Source: Candidatus Bathyarchaeota archaeon
GTDB lineage: Archaea > Thermoproteota > Bathyarchaeia > TCS64
Length of the DNA: 64,000 bases
Reading direction: 5' to 3'
NCBI GenBank assembly: GCA_018652685.1
Contig: JABIBQ010000028.1
Location: forward strand, 1 to 64,000
Part shown: piece after piece, positions 52,825-62,160 of the stretch
Layout of the letters: each line of letters opens with the position of its first letter
How positions within the stretch are numbered: position 1 is the first letter of the stretch
Position numbers and translations under genes: made by a program
The notes under the pieces: model-generated
Database searches by the model: none
Seen by the model: the letters and a program-made list of their open reading frames with translations, nothing else
Told to the model about the DNA's origin: nothing

Positions 52825-53676
52825 CTAAAATACGGTGATCAGGAGCACGCCGAGGAATATAGTGATGCAACCCGCCACAACCCTGCGCGTGATCCTCTCC
52901 GTGTCCTTGAGAAGTAACGCGGTTAAGACCAGACCAAAGAGGGGCGCTGCTCCGATTAAACCGGTAACCACGGCGATCGACCCTGACTGGAACGCAGTGT
53001 ACATAGAAAGCATGGCTACGCTGACCACCACGCCCCCTCCGACAAAGAACTTTAACCCGTTTGTTCTCGGGTTGAATTCCCTTAGCCTTCCCCTAGATGC
53101 AAGGTAAAGGGGGAACACTATGATACTTGTTATGGAGCCTATCACCGCGCCAAATCCCGCGTTTGGTGTGATTGACATCCCAATTTTCCGCACCATGTTA
53201 GCCGATGCGTAGCCGAACGCCGCCAGTATGGGGAGGATTATATCGGTCTTTTTGACTCCCTCCTCAAGCTCAAGCCCGCTCATGACGAGAACACCTAGGA
53301 CGATCAGCACGACCCCTGCCAGCGTTGAGGGCACCATTGGCTCCCCCAGAATCACGATGGCCAGTACGTTGCTGAACAGCGGGTCGGTGCCGCTCAGGCT
53401 CGTGGCCACATTGACGCCCACTCTGTCGATGGCGATGTAGTTGAGTGCCCTGGCGATGGTAGAGGCGAAGATACCCGCGAGCACAAAATACCATACAGCC
53501 TGCCAGTCCCAGATAATGGGTAACCTCAATGCGAGGACCGCGAGTATGGGGGTCTGGACGAGGGATACGATGATGGCCGCGGTGACTGGGGTTGAATCCT
53601 TGAGCCCCTTGCGGATCAGGATGGCGTTCAGCCCGAAACAAAACGATGTGAGAAGGGCGTAGAACTCCACCTGCAA
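52825..53676 (-). CDS. EamA/DMT-superfamily transporter, copy B
   Basis: This copy has the same length (283 residues) and topology as copy A. Matching motifs are LTSFCFGLNAILIRKGLKD, GTDPLFSNVLAIVILGE and GAAPLFGLVLTALLLKD. The two genes are tandem duplicates that have diverged. They could work as a heterodimer, as some small DMT proteins do, or act separately. The start is TTG. The catabolic cluster is encoded just upstream on the same strand. Confidence 0.88.
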   Translation of the reverse strand: MQVEFYALLTSFCFGLNAILIRKGLKDSTPVTAAIIVSLVQTPILAVLALRLPIIWDWQAVWYFVLAGIFASTIARALNYIAIDRVGVNVATSLSGTDPLFSNVLAIVILGEPMVPSTLAGVVLIVLGVLVMSGLELEEGVKKTDIILPILAAFGYASANMVRKIGMSITPNAGFGAVIGSITSIIVFPLYLASRGRLREFNPRTNGLKFFVGGGVVVSVAMLSMYTAFQSGSIAVVTGLIGAAPLFGLVLTALLLKDTERITRRVVAGCITIFLGVLLITVF

Positions 53677-53729
53677 CGTAATCCCGGAATTGTCCCTCCT
53701 CGGGGATTTAAATCAATGTTAAAACGGGG

Positions 53730-54734
53730 TTACCAGCCGGTTGGGCCGTCCACCTTGAGCAGCGTATACAGGTTGTCCCCAGGGAACACAAGTCGCGCGG
53801 GGTACATCGTGTGGACAACACCGTCGATGGGCGATTTGACTTCCGAGATGAGACTGCCGTCGATGTCAGTTATCCTGCCGATAACCTGCTCCTCCTTGAG
53901 TATATCGCCGTAGTCAGCCAGGGCGGTGAACACTCCTGCCTCGGGGGCTGGTACGCCGCACCACTCCATGTCAAGGTAGTTCTGCTTCGCCGGCATGACC
54001 GGATCTCCGTGCATCATGCCGAAGTGCTTCAGCAGGTTTATGGTCCCTCTGATGTGGTCCTCCACGAACTCTTCAAGGGGCTGGGTCCTGTAGCCCAGGC
54101 CGGACTCGCTTATGATGCTTGCAACGCCGCTGGTGCAAAGGGTGTGAATCATCGTCCCCGGACTGGTGTGGCCTATCTCGGGCGTCCCCGGTAGGACGTA
54201 CTCCAGCCCAAACGCCTTCGCCATTGTAGCGGTTGTCTTGTCAACCTTTTCACCAACTCTGAGCTGGATGGTGTGGACCAGGTGGCTCTCGGGGAAGTCT
54301 CCTCCCCTGAAATCGACGTGGTAGTCGGCCTTGCTGAGTATCTTGTAGTTGGCGTGGGCTATCCGCTCTGTAAGCTTTCCCTCGGGGTTCCCGGGGAAAA
54401 CGTTGTTGATGCCGACGCCGTCGAATGGGCTGCTGCCCGTGCTCCTGAGGTTCAGCCACTTAAGCTTGAACTGGAACGCTGGCATGTTCATGACGGGTAT
54501 GGTTATGAATCGCCCCCTGAGCTTTTCTGGGTCGATGAGCTGGTACAGCCGGGAGGCCGATTCCACGCCGCAGTACTCGGTGGGGTATAAACCGCCTGTC
54601 ACCGCAAGTGTGGGGCCCTCCTCAACACCATTTACTACTCCCACCGGAACCTTTGCGTCCACGAGTAGGTTGTTAACGACGGGAACGTATCCGAACTCTT
54701 TCGTACCCTTTGGTACCTTGTATGGATCAAACAT
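53730..54734 (-). CDS. AstE/AspA-family protein lacking zinc ligands
   Basis: A 334-residue protein of the succinylglutamate desuccinylase/aspartoacylase family. The usual zinc motif GG-x-HG-x-E reads GGLYPTEYCG, so His is Tyr. The later LHGG reads DFRGGD, so His is Arg. The neighbouring paralogue keeps both. The catalytic glutamate region (ISESGLGY) and the C-terminal beta domain (EVKSPIDGVVHTMYP) remain. It may be a pseudoenzyme partner of the next gene or use a different chemistry. It follows the paralogue directly in the operon. Confidence 0.8.
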   Translation of the reverse strand: MFDPYKVPKGTKEFGYVPVVNNLLVDAKVPVGVVNGVEEGPTLAVTGGLYPTEYCGVESASRLYQLIDPEKLRGRFITIPVMNMPAFQFKLKWLNLRSTGSSPFDGVGINNVFPGNPEGKLTERIAHANYKILSKADYHVDFRGGDFPESHLVHTIQLRVGEKVDKTTATMAKAFGLEYVLPGTPEIGHTSPGTMIHTLCTSGVASIISESGLGYRTQPLEEFVEDHIRGTINLLKHFGMMHGDPVMPAKQNYLDMEWCGVPAPEAGVFTALADYGDILKEEQVIGRITDIDGSLISEVKSPIDGVVHTMYPARLVFPGDNLYTLLKVDGPTGW

Positions 54735-55712
54735 CTAGACGATCTCCTTGATGTCCTTACCTATCTCGTAGACGACGTCCCCCTCCCAGATCGAGGGGCT
54801 TGTCACCATGTGAATGACCCCGTCCGTCGGTACCTTGATCTCCTCAAGGGTCTCGCCGAACAGGTCCTTGATGATGCCCAGGACTTGGCCCTCCTTGACC
54901 AGATCGCCCGCCCTGACGTTACTGATAAAGAAGCCTCCATGCTCCGCGTATAGGTGGTATGGCTGGTAGGTATAGGCTTTCGGCGGGATAACCGGCTCGC
55001 CCTCCACCATGCCCAGCTTTTTCATGACGTTTACACAGCCCCTGATGACCTCTTCAACGATATCGCTCTGGCATCTGCCCATGCCGCCGGCCTCAGTGCC
55101 CACAGAGAGGGGAAACTTCATTGGGTTACTTGATGGCCTTGGCCTGCTCTCCCTGATCCACTCCCAGCCGAAGGCCCGACAAAGGGAGAGGTTGAACCTG
55201 TCCTTTTCTGCATCCCCTGACTGCCTGTACATGGTGCCTGTCATGAGGTCTTCCTCGATGTCGCCGCCGTGGAGGTTGATCCTGTAGTCTGCCTGTTTGA
55301 GTACCTCCCTGTAGAACGTGGATGTCAGGTAGTAAGTGACCTTAGGGTGACCTGATCCTCCTCTGGGCACCTCCTCGACGTAGTGGCCTGTGAGGTCCCT
55401 GTAGTCGATAGGGTTCCCGTGCATCCACTTGCTCTCGAACGCAAGGGTGTTGACCATGGGGACGATGATGACCTTTCCGCTGATATCCTCGGGCCGCAGC
55501 TTCTTCATCAGCGCGATCGCGCCTGCGGGGCCGTTGTACTCTGAGCCGTGCTCCCCTCCGTTGATGACTAGGGTCGGGCCGTCCCTCTTTCCGTTGATGA
55601 GGGTGATGGGGATCTCATGTTTTCCCGACGGTCTGTCCATGATATGGAGGTAGCCGTGGACCTTTGTGCCCCTGGGAGCCTCTAATTTCTGAACCTTGAG
55701 TGTGTCTGGCAT
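54735..55712 (-). CDS. AstE/AspA-family zinc amidohydrolase/deacylase
   Basis: The likely active member of the pair. The zinc ligands are in NGGEHGSEYNG near 57 and RINLHGGDIEED near 145, with the catalytic glutamate in GTEAGGMG near 204. Family members remove acyl groups from N-acylated amino acids. ATG 55712 (MPDTLKVQKLEAP) is used, because the tracked extension to 55850 overlaps the divergent SDR gene and its promoter. It is followed immediately by the metal-less paralogue. Confidence 0.87.
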   Translation of the reverse strand: MPDTLKVQKLEAPRGTKVHGYLHIMDRPSGKHEIPITLINGKRDGPTLVINGGEHGSEYNGPAGAIALMKKLRPEDISGKVIIVPMVNTLAFESKWMHGNPIDYRDLTGHYVEEVPRGGSGHPKVTYYLTSTFYREVLKQADYRINLHGGDIEEDLMTGTMYRQSGDAEKDRFNLSLCRAFGWEWIRESRPRPSSNPMKFPLSVGTEAGGMGRCQSDIVEEVIRGCVNVMKKLGMVEGEPVIPPKAYTYQPYHLYAEHGGFFISNVRAGDLVKEGQVLGIIKDLFGETLEEIKVPTDGVIHMVTSPSIWEGDVVYEIGKDIKEIV

Positions 55713-55782
55713 TATGGTAACCTGAATTTTGATGGGCGTACCCTTGATATCTCTTTTATGTCTGACTGCGTTCTTGGGGAGC

Positions 55783-56679
55783 ATGGGAGACAGACTCAAG
55801 GACATGAACGTCCTGATCACAGGCTCGGGCAGAGGCTTCGGCCAGTCCATGGCGGTCTCTTACGCGTCCGAGGGCGCCCACGTCATCTCGACCTCCAGGA
55901 CCTGGAGCGAGCTCAGGAACACAGAGGCATACATCAGGGCCGTCGAGGGACGGGTCTCCACCATCCCATGCGATTTATCAGACGACGAGTCCGTCAAGGC
56001 CCTCACGCAGGCCATCATTGATCTTGGAGGCGTCGATATCATCGTCAACAACGCGGCCACAAGCCCATGGAAGACCATCGACGAGATGACGGTGGAGGAC
56101 TGGGACCTCGTACAGACCGTCAACCTCAGGGCCCCGTTCCTCCTTACAAAGCTCCTCTACAAGTCAATTGCCGAGAGGGGAGGGGGAAGCATAATCAACA
56201 TCAGCTCAGGCTCGTCAAGGTTCGGTTTCATGGCGGAGCTGGCGTACTGCCCCAGCAAGTTCGGGCTTGAGGGACTCACCCAGTGCCTCGCGTTGGAGCT
56301 TAGGCAGCACGGCATCGCTGTGAACTCCCTCAACGTTAGCGCGCCACCGGGGCTCCGGTTGAAGCCCACCGAGCTAACAGAGGAGGAGGCCGATGGCATG
56401 CCGGAAGAGGTTAAGGTCAAATATGCCACGGTGGAGTCCATGGTCGAAAAGTTCACCGATGCATGGGTCTTCCTGGCGCTCCAGAAGGGAGACGGGATCA
56501 CGGGCCAAAGGTTCAGGACCCGCACGCTTGCCGAGGACCTGACTGGGCTCGGCGAGGAGGCCGTGGCGAAGAGATACCGCGGCAAGCTCCTTGAGGCCGT
56601 CTACACCCAGATCGATTTCCCCGAGAAGGTCAAGTACCAGACGCCCGAGGGCGGCTGGAAGGAGATCAGGTTCACCTGA
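55783..56679 (+). CDS. short-chain dehydrogenase/reductase
   Basis: A classical SDR of ~298 residues. NAD(P) binding is at NVLITGSGRGFGQSMA near 9, with VNNAA near 88. The catalytic Ser is in IINISSGSS near 138 and the Tyr-Lys pair in AYCPSKFGLEG near 153. The C-terminus is extended by ~50 residues compared with typical members. ATG 55783 is chosen because the TATA candidate CTTTTATG at ~55752 lies downstream of the tracked start. It overlaps the convergent DUF362 gene by 8 nt. Confidence 0.9.
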   Translation: MGDRLKDMNVLITGSGRGFGQSMAVSYASEGAHVISTSRTWSELRNTEAYIRAVEGRVSTIPCDLSDDESVKALTQAIIDLGGVDIIVNNAATSPWKTIDEMTVEDWDLVQTVNLRAPFLLTKLLYKSIAERGGGSIINISSGSSRFGFMAELAYCPSKFGLEGLTQCLALELRQHGIAVNSLNVSAPPGLRLKPTELTEEEADGMPEEVKVKYATVESMVEKFTDAWVFLALQKGDGITGQRFRTRTLAEDLTGLGEEAVAKRYRGKLLEAVYTQIDFPEKVKYQTPEGGWKEIRFT

Positions 56680-57691
56680 GCTCTGATCTAATATAGCTCA
56701 GCAGTGCCTCGAAGCAATCGTCGTTAGCCATATCATTGTGTTCAATGTGGATTCCCGACAAGTTCGGTACTCCCAGACCCAGTTTCTCGGCGAGCTTGAA
56801 CTGTGTCAGTTCCTGTGTTCTGTAATCCACGACCCTCACGGTCCTATGTCTCTGCATCAGTGCGGCTGACACTGCGTCTGATGCGACCATGTTGTTGCTG
56901 GTAGTGATTATGCCCGGCGAGACCTCGTCCTCGGGGGCCGTTCCTTTCCCCGTGTTCATCCTGAGGGCGTCGGCGATGACCATGTCTGCGTGGTAGGCGA
57001 GGTTTATGTCGATCATCTTCTCGTAGAAATCCTTGCCGTCGTGGAGCCAGTTCCGCTCCCCGGCGTCGATTATCCCGACCCCCAGCTTGAGGGAGCAGGT
57101 GAAGGTGGCGGTGGTGTGGCTTCTCAGTATTGGCGTGAGTATAATCCTTTCAGCCTCGTAGACTGTTCTGGGTATCTTGAGCCCCTCGGGCCACCACTTT
57201 GATTTCTCCGGCTCAACGGTGACCCATTCCTCCTCCTCAAAATAGGAGATGTTGATCCCCATCTCCTCCGCCACCCTGGTTATGCCCAGGTTCTCCATCG
57301 TGGCCCTTGTCGGTAGGCCCCGTGCCCTGCCTGACATGTCACCGACCACGATCTGGCCTGGTTTGATGCCCGATTCAATGAGCAGTTCAGCGATTACCCT
57401 GATGGTATCGAAATGGGTGTCCCTGGGGTATGGGTCGTCGGTGTTGCAGTTGGGCTTGATGAGTATCCTGCCCTTCACCCCACGCGTCAGTGGCTCCATG
57501 CCGCCGATGAGCCTCACGGCCTCTCTGATCCCCTTCTCCCTGTCCTCGCACCGTACGACAGAGACGGGGGTCTTTCCGTCTTTCACGTATGGGTCTTCGC
57601 GGGTAGTTTTCATGGGTACGGATGGGGCATCAGGTGGGTTGGAAGCCATCTCCCTGTACAGCTTCATGGAGTCCTCGGAGGTAACTATCAT
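56672..57691 (-). CDS. DUF362-family protein
   Basis: A 339-residue protein of the DUF362 family. ILIKPNCNTDDPYPRDTHFD near 76 is the family's hallmark metal-binding-like motif. SLKLGVGIIDAGERNWLHDG near 205 and NLAYHADMVIADALRMNTGKG near 236 match its second half. No ferredoxin cysteines are present, unlike many DUF362 proteins. The function is not established. It lies between the SDR and cyclodeaminase-family genes, which suggests a role in the same pathway. Confidence 0.82.
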   Translation of the reverse strand: MIVTSEDSMKLYREMASNPPDAPSVPMKTTREDPYVKDGKTPVSVVRCEDREKGIREAVRLIGGMEPLTRGVKGRILIKPNCNTDDPYPRDTHFDTIRVIAELLIESGIKPGQIVVGDMSGRARGLPTRATMENLGITRVAEEMGINISYFEEEEWVTVEPEKSKWWPEGLKIPRTVYEAERIILTPILRSHTTATFTCSLKLGVGIIDAGERNWLHDGKDFYEKMIDINLAYHADMVIADALRMNTGKGTAPEDEVSPGIITTSNNMVASDAVSAALMQRHRTVRVVDYRTQELTQFKLAEKLGLGVPNLSGIHIEHNDMANDDCFEALLSYIRSELR

Positions 57692-57726
57692 GGTAAGTAG
57701 TGGGCTGTGGGTGGTGATATGATTTT

Positions 57727-58758
57727 CTAGGAGTTGACAAAGAAATCAGAAGATTCGATTTCCTTTCCAAGCCCCATCTCCTTCACCTTCTTGTAGATGA
57801 GATGGACAACTGCCCCGCTCTGGATGTGGGTGCCGTCGCTCTCGAAGATTGTTATGTCCTCTGGGGTGTCCCTGCCCGTGATCTTTCCAGCAACGACGTG
57901 ACCGATCTTTCCCTGAATATCGTTTCTGGTGATGGCTCCTGTCTCAAAGGACCTCGCGATCTCACCAATAGTGTAGCATTTTTCGCTGTCTACAACGATT
58001 CTGGACGACTTCCTGAAGACCTCTGAATCCATCTCGGCTTTCATGTGTCCATCTGCGCCCATACCACTGATATGAGTGCCCTTCCTGAGCCATTTTCCCT
58101 TCACAACCGGTTCTTGGGCGTAGGTCCCAGTTACCAGCACGTTGGACCTGGCCATCACTTCTTTGACGGAATCCACGGCAACGATCTCCGCGTTAACGTG
58201 CTCACCCATTATCTTTGGGAACGAGTCATCCCGCTTCCTGCCTGAGTGGGCGTAGACCTTGTCAAACTTCAACTCCTCGGCAAGGCAGGCGAGGGAGCCT
58301 CTTCCGATTCTACCCGTACCTATGATCCCGACTGCCTCGATGTCCTTGGTTGCCATGTACTTGGCGCCGATGGCGGCTGCTGCACCGGTCCTGTACATGC
58401 CAGAGTCCAAGCCTGTCGGTCTGGTGCCGAAGGCTCCCCTCGTACGCTTGATGATTGCCAGTGTCTCTCCTGTCTCGGGGTCAAGTATCTGGCTGATGTA
58501 CTTGTGGAAATCAAAGTGGAACGTGTAGCTGATGATGAAAACATTGGACTCCTCAAGGTACGCCATCCCCTGGCCCACGCTGGTGGTACCGGGCGCGATG
58601 TGGGGTAGGTGCTTGCCCTTGATCTGTATCTCAAAACGAGGTGTCTCCTCCGCAAGACCCATGCCGTCCTGCCTGTACGCGCTCTCGACTACGTCTATGA
58701 CCTCCCTTGGGGTCAACTCGATCTGGGTAATGTCGCTTTGATCAATGAGCAGTACCAT
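57727..58758 (-). CDS. ornithine cyclodeaminase / mu-crystallin family protein
   Basis: An NAD(P)-dependent enzyme of ~343 residues. AVGIIGTGRIGRGSLACLAEE near 138 is the Rossmann motif, and RTRGAFGTRPTGLDSG near 98 matches the family. HISGMGADGHMKAEMDSEVF near 230 contains the conserved catalytic Asp region. Members include ornithine cyclodeaminase, alanine dehydrogenase and ketimine reductase, so the exact reaction is open. ATG 58758 is chosen because it follows the upstream amidohydrolase stop directly. Confidence 0.87.
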   Translation of the reverse strand: MVLLIDQSDITQIELTPREVIDVVESAYRQDGMGLAEETPRFEIQIKGKHLPHIAPGTTSVGQGMAYLEESNVFIISYTFHFDFHKYISQILDPETGETLAIIKRTRGAFGTRPTGLDSGMYRTGAAAAIGAKYMATKDIEAVGIIGTGRIGRGSLACLAEELKFDKVYAHSGRKRDDSFPKIMGEHVNAEIVAVDSVKEVMARSNVLVTGTYAQEPVVKGKWLRKGTHISGMGADGHMKAEMDSEVFRKSSRIVVDSEKCYTIGEIARSFETGAITRNDIQGKIGHVVAGKITGRDTPEDITIFESDGTHIQSGAVVHLIYKKVKEMGLGKEIESSDFFVNS

Positions 58759-58759
58759 C

Positions 58760-60247
58760 TTAAACCTCCTCGTACCTTGACCCGTGCCAGAAGACCTTGT
58801 CACTTGGCCTGAACTCGTCCAGGTCAATCAGGTCGATGGCTTTCTGGGCCTCGACCCTGGCCAGTTCCATCACTTCTTGTGCATTCACGCTGAGAACCTG
58901 GGTGTTCTCCATCACAATCCTGCCGTCGATGATCGTGGTGTCAACGTCGTGCCCGTTGACGTAGAAGCAGAGTTGGTGTGGGACATAGGTAGTGGGAGTC
59001 AGGTGGGGCTTGTCAAGGTCCACGAGAATAATGTCCGCCTTCTTTCCTGCCTCAAGTGACCCCGTCTCGTGATCCACCTGCAGTGCCTTGGCGGCGTCAA
59101 TGGTCACCATCCTCAGGGCTTTCCCTCCGGGCAGGACCGCCTGGGTCTCGTGCCTGATCCATTGGTGCCACATTGCGCGTGAGATGTCTTTGAAAAGATC
59201 GAAGCTGAACCTGGGAGCGGACCCATCTGTAGTGATGGTGCAGTTGGCTCCCGCCTCGATGAGTTCAACCAGTGGGGCGTAGTCGTACCAGAGGTTCTCA
59301 CCCGTAGATGGTGCCGATGCGACACTTGCCTTGTTTGTTGCGATGACTTCCACCTCGCTCTGTTTGAGTCCATTCCCGTGGGCGATCACTACATCTGGTC
59401 CTAACACTTTGTCAACGGTTTCCCGCCCGATGTTCTCCACTGCCCAGTCTATTGTGTCTCCGAAGATGTGGGAGTGGATCTGGACATTGTACTTGTCCGC
59501 CAACTCCCTGAACTCCAGTGCCTTCTCCTTCATCACGGGGACGTGCTCTGGCTCGTACTTATGGGTGTACCGTGTCCAAGTGTGGCGGCCGAAGATATAG
59601 GGTGGAGCCAACGCGATCCTGACTCGCCCCTCAGCCCCCAGATGCCATTTTTCAATAATCTCGATTGAATTTCTCAAGGCGTCCTCGTAGGTGAAATCCT
59701 TCCTCACCCATTCCCCGTTCTCGTAGAAGCTGCCCTTCCACTCCTTGATGTGGAGTATGAAGAGGTCCGGGGGACCGACGCCGAGCACTATCTTGGTTCC
59801 TACCTTTGCGTAAGCCTCGGCGTTCCTGATTCCGAAAATCGGGCTGTCTGTCCTAGCTGGTGTTGAGCCGACGATGGATGACCCTGTTGTTACCCCGAAG
59901 CGGAGCCTCTCCAGTGCGGCAAGTTGAGCCTCCGCGTACCACCATTTGTCGGTGGTCGCTTCCCAGTAGATCTTTCCCGCTGGCCATCCATGCCTTGGAT
60001 GGTGGAACCCTCCGATCAATCCATGGCCAGAGTGCCCATATGTATCAATGAGTCCTGGCATTATCGCCTTGCGCTTGGCGTTGATTACCTTCTCCGAGCT
60101 GAATTTCGATTCAAGCACGGTGGATTTCCCTACCTCGACTATCCTACCATCGGAAACCGCTATTGCACCATCATCGTACATGGTTCCGTTCATGTCCATT
60201 GTGAGGAGGGTACCGCCCTTGATCAAAATGTCAACTTTTTCCTTCAT
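58760..60247 (-). CDS. amidohydrolase (TrzA/AtzB-like chlorohydrolase-deaminase group)
   Basis: A 495-residue metal-dependent hydrolase. The N-terminal composite-sheet part (ILIKGGTLLTMDMNG) and the metal motif MPGLIDTYGHSGHGLIGGFH near 64 are clear. HSHIFG near 258, VIAHGNGLKQSE near 291 and TTDGSAPRFSFD near 338 supply further ligands. The first motif is DTYGHSGH rather than the usual DxHxH, so metal binding may differ. It could deaminate or hydrolyse a heterocycle or amidine. It is the first gene of a group with the cyclodeaminase-family gene. Confidence 0.85.
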   Translation of the reverse strand: MKEKVDILIKGGTLLTMDMNGTMYDDGAIAVSDGRIVEVGKSTVLESKFSSEKVINAKRKAIMPGLIDTYGHSGHGLIGGFHHPRHGWPAGKIYWEATTDKWWYAEAQLAALERLRFGVTTGSSIVGSTPARTDSPIFGIRNAEAYAKVGTKIVLGVGPPDLFILHIKEWKGSFYENGEWVRKDFTYEDALRNSIEIIEKWHLGAEGRVRIALAPPYIFGRHTWTRYTHKYEPEHVPVMKEKALEFRELADKYNVQIHSHIFGDTIDWAVENIGRETVDKVLGPDVVIAHGNGLKQSEVEVIATNKASVASAPSTGENLWYDYAPLVELIEAGANCTITTDGSAPRFSFDLFKDISRAMWHQWIRHETQAVLPGGKALRMVTIDAAKALQVDHETGSLEAGKKADIILVDLDKPHLTPTTYVPHQLCFYVNGHDVDTTIIDGRIVMENTQVLSVNAQEVMELARVEAQKAIDLIDLDEFRPSDKVFWHGSRYEEV

Positions 60248-60313
60248 CAGCTAAAACCTTGGGCTGATTGAGGTAAAACACATATTTATCAACAATCACG
60301 AAAGGCGTGATTA

Positions 60314-60898
60314 CTAGGCAAGTTTATCAACGTGTTTGAGGATGTCCGCGTGAACCTCCTCAATTGATTGAACAGCGTCAACTACGACCAGTTCGCCGAG
60401 TTCAGCGTATCTCAGATACTCTGCCCTTACCTTCTTCAGGTACTCGTTCTCCTCGAAGACGGTTTTCTCCCTATCTGAAACTCGTCCAAGGCTCTTTTCA
60501 GGGTCAATGTCAAGGAGAATGACGAGATCAGGCACCAAAGCATGCTTGTTCAGGCTCTGCATCCAGTCAACATCTGCGCCGGCAGCTCCTTGATACGCTA
60601 GACTGCTGTGCTTGTATCTGTCACTGATGACGATTTTCCTCTCTTCAAGAGCCTTCCTGATGTTTTTCCCGTGTTCGATCCGGTCTGCGGCAAAAAGCAG
60701 CGCTTCGGTTTCGGGCTCAAATGACCTGTTCTTTGAGTTCATGTAATCCCAGAGAACGGTGCCGATGGTCTCATGGGTTGGCTCCATGTGCTGTTCGACC
60801 TCGTAGCCTTTTCTTTTGAAGAAATCGGATAGCATTTTCATCTGAGTGGACTTGCCTCCACCGTCCACTCCCTCAAATACTATGAAAAGACCCTTCAT
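60314..60898 (-). CDS. tmk: thymidylate kinase
   Basis: This enzyme phosphorylates dTMP to dTDP. The P-loop is FEGVDGGGKSTQM near 9. The DR-Y motif is VISDRYKHSSLAYQG near 91, and the LID region follows VILLDIDPEKSLGRV. The length of ~194 residues is normal. ATG 60898 (MKGLFIVFEG) is preferred to the TTG two codons upstream. It lies between catabolic genes but is a housekeeping enzyme. Confidence 0.94.
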   Translation of the reverse strand: MKGLFIVFEGVDGGGKSTQMKMLSDFFKRKGYEVEQHMEPTHETIGTVLWDYMNSKNRSFEPETEALLFAADRIEHGKNIRKALEERKIVISDRYKHSSLAYQGAAGADVDWMQSLNKHALVPDLVILLDIDPEKSLGRVSDREKTVFEENEYLKKVRAEYLRYAELGELVVVDAVQSIEEVHADILKHVDKLA

Positions 60899-60937
60899 CG
60901 CCAAGGTAGGAGCGGGTGGGGATAAATGGCTTTTGAC

Positions 60938-62077
60938 CTAGAGCTGGAACAGCTCGCGGTCATATGTGGTCAGGCTTTCGGCTCTACCGTTCTTGATGAG
61001 GATCATGTCCTCAACCCTGAGGTAGTACTCGCCCATATGCCAGAGCTTGGGCTCGACACAGAACACCATGCCGTCAACCAGTTCTTGCCTCTGCTGTGGT
61101 CTGAGCCATGGGTCCTCGTGAACCTCGACCCCGATCTGGTGCCCAACCATTCCACTCCCTATCCTCGCTCTGAGCTTGTCACCATATCCTTCTCGATCAC
61201 AGATCTTCTCGATGCTGCCATATATCTCATCAGTGTACTGGACTTCGCTGCCCATGACATCCGTCGTCTCGACAACCGCCGACATCAATGAGGGGTAAGC
61301 CTTCTCGATGTGCTCAGGTGGCTCGCCAAGGTAGAAGCTCCTTCCCCAATCGCTGCAGTATCCATCATACACGAAACCGATATCAAACGCGATGGCTGTA
61401 CCGGGCCTCAGAGGCTGGTCTGGTTCGTAATTGAATACGCCAATAGGCTCACTGCCTGACTTGCAGAAACCTCCCGTCGGTGGGAAGCTGATGTCTGTTG
61501 CCCCCTCCAGTCTTCCGAGGTGCCTGATCTTGCTGGTCAGCTCGTGCATTGAGATGCCCTCGTCAAGCTCATCGATCACCTTGCCCATCACCTTCTCGGT
61601 GAGATAGGCAACATTCCTGAGCTTTGTTATCTCTGTGCTATCCTTGATCATCCTTTGCTTGTCTAGGATACCCTCGACGCTCTGGTATTTTGCCCCAGGT
61701 ATGTTCGAGGCGATTGCCAATACAAGGCTTCCATAGGTGTACTCGCCGAAACCGATCTTCTTGGGACTGTCAAACTCCGACATGATAGCCTTGACCGTTG
61801 GCTTCATGTTTTCAAGGGTTCCAAGAGCTCTCGCGTCCTCGATCCAGCAGTCCTTCACTTTGCCCCCGTTTCCCAAACCACCGAGCACGATGGGCTCACC
61901 GATCCTTGGCACGAAAACGCTATCAGCTGCATAGTTTAAGTCTCTGCCAGACCGCCAGTCCACCTTTGCCCCCGTGATGTATTGGAAGTCTGGGCTTGCT
62001 CCCAGCACGACAAGGTCAAGATTCCTCTCATCCATGTTCGCCTGAAGATGTCCAAGTCTCTTTCGATAATCAGTCAT
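60938..62077 (-). CDS. M24-family metallopeptidase, second copy
   Basis: A creatinase/prolidase-like protein of ~379 residues, paralogous to the one at 27.7 kb. The metal ligands are in IAFDIGFVYDGYCSDWGRSF, GHQIGVEVHEDPW, FCVEPKLW and LRVEDMIL. The GxGxGxG-type loop around the first His reads GSGMVGHQIG. ATG 62077 (MTDYRKRLGHL) is used, since the upstream extension overlaps the divergent promoter. It may act as an X-Pro dipeptidase or related amide hydrolase. Confidence 0.88.
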   Translation of the reverse strand: MTDYRKRLGHLQANMDERNLDLVVLGASPDFQYITGAKVDWRSGRDLNYAADSVFVPRIGEPIVLGGLGNGGKVKDCWIEDARALGTLENMKPTVKAIMSEFDSPKKIGFGEYTYGSLVLAIASNIPGAKYQSVEGILDKQRMIKDSTEITKLRNVAYLTEKVMGKVIDELDEGISMHELTSKIRHLGRLEGATDISFPPTGGFCKSGSEPIGVFNYEPDQPLRPGTAIAFDIGFVYDGYCSDWGRSFYLGEPPEHIEKAYPSLMSAVVETTDVMGSEVQYTDEIYGSIEKICDREGYGDKLRARIGSGMVGHQIGVEVHEDPWLRPQQRQELVDGMVFCVEPKLWHMGEYYLRVEDMILIKNGRAESLTTYDRELFQL

Positions 62078-62160
62078 GGGTATAGTGTCCTGTGAAAGCG
62101 ATAAAGCGTTTATGACTCGCACCCCGAAACCACTTAAACTTGATGCATAATACAGGTGCC

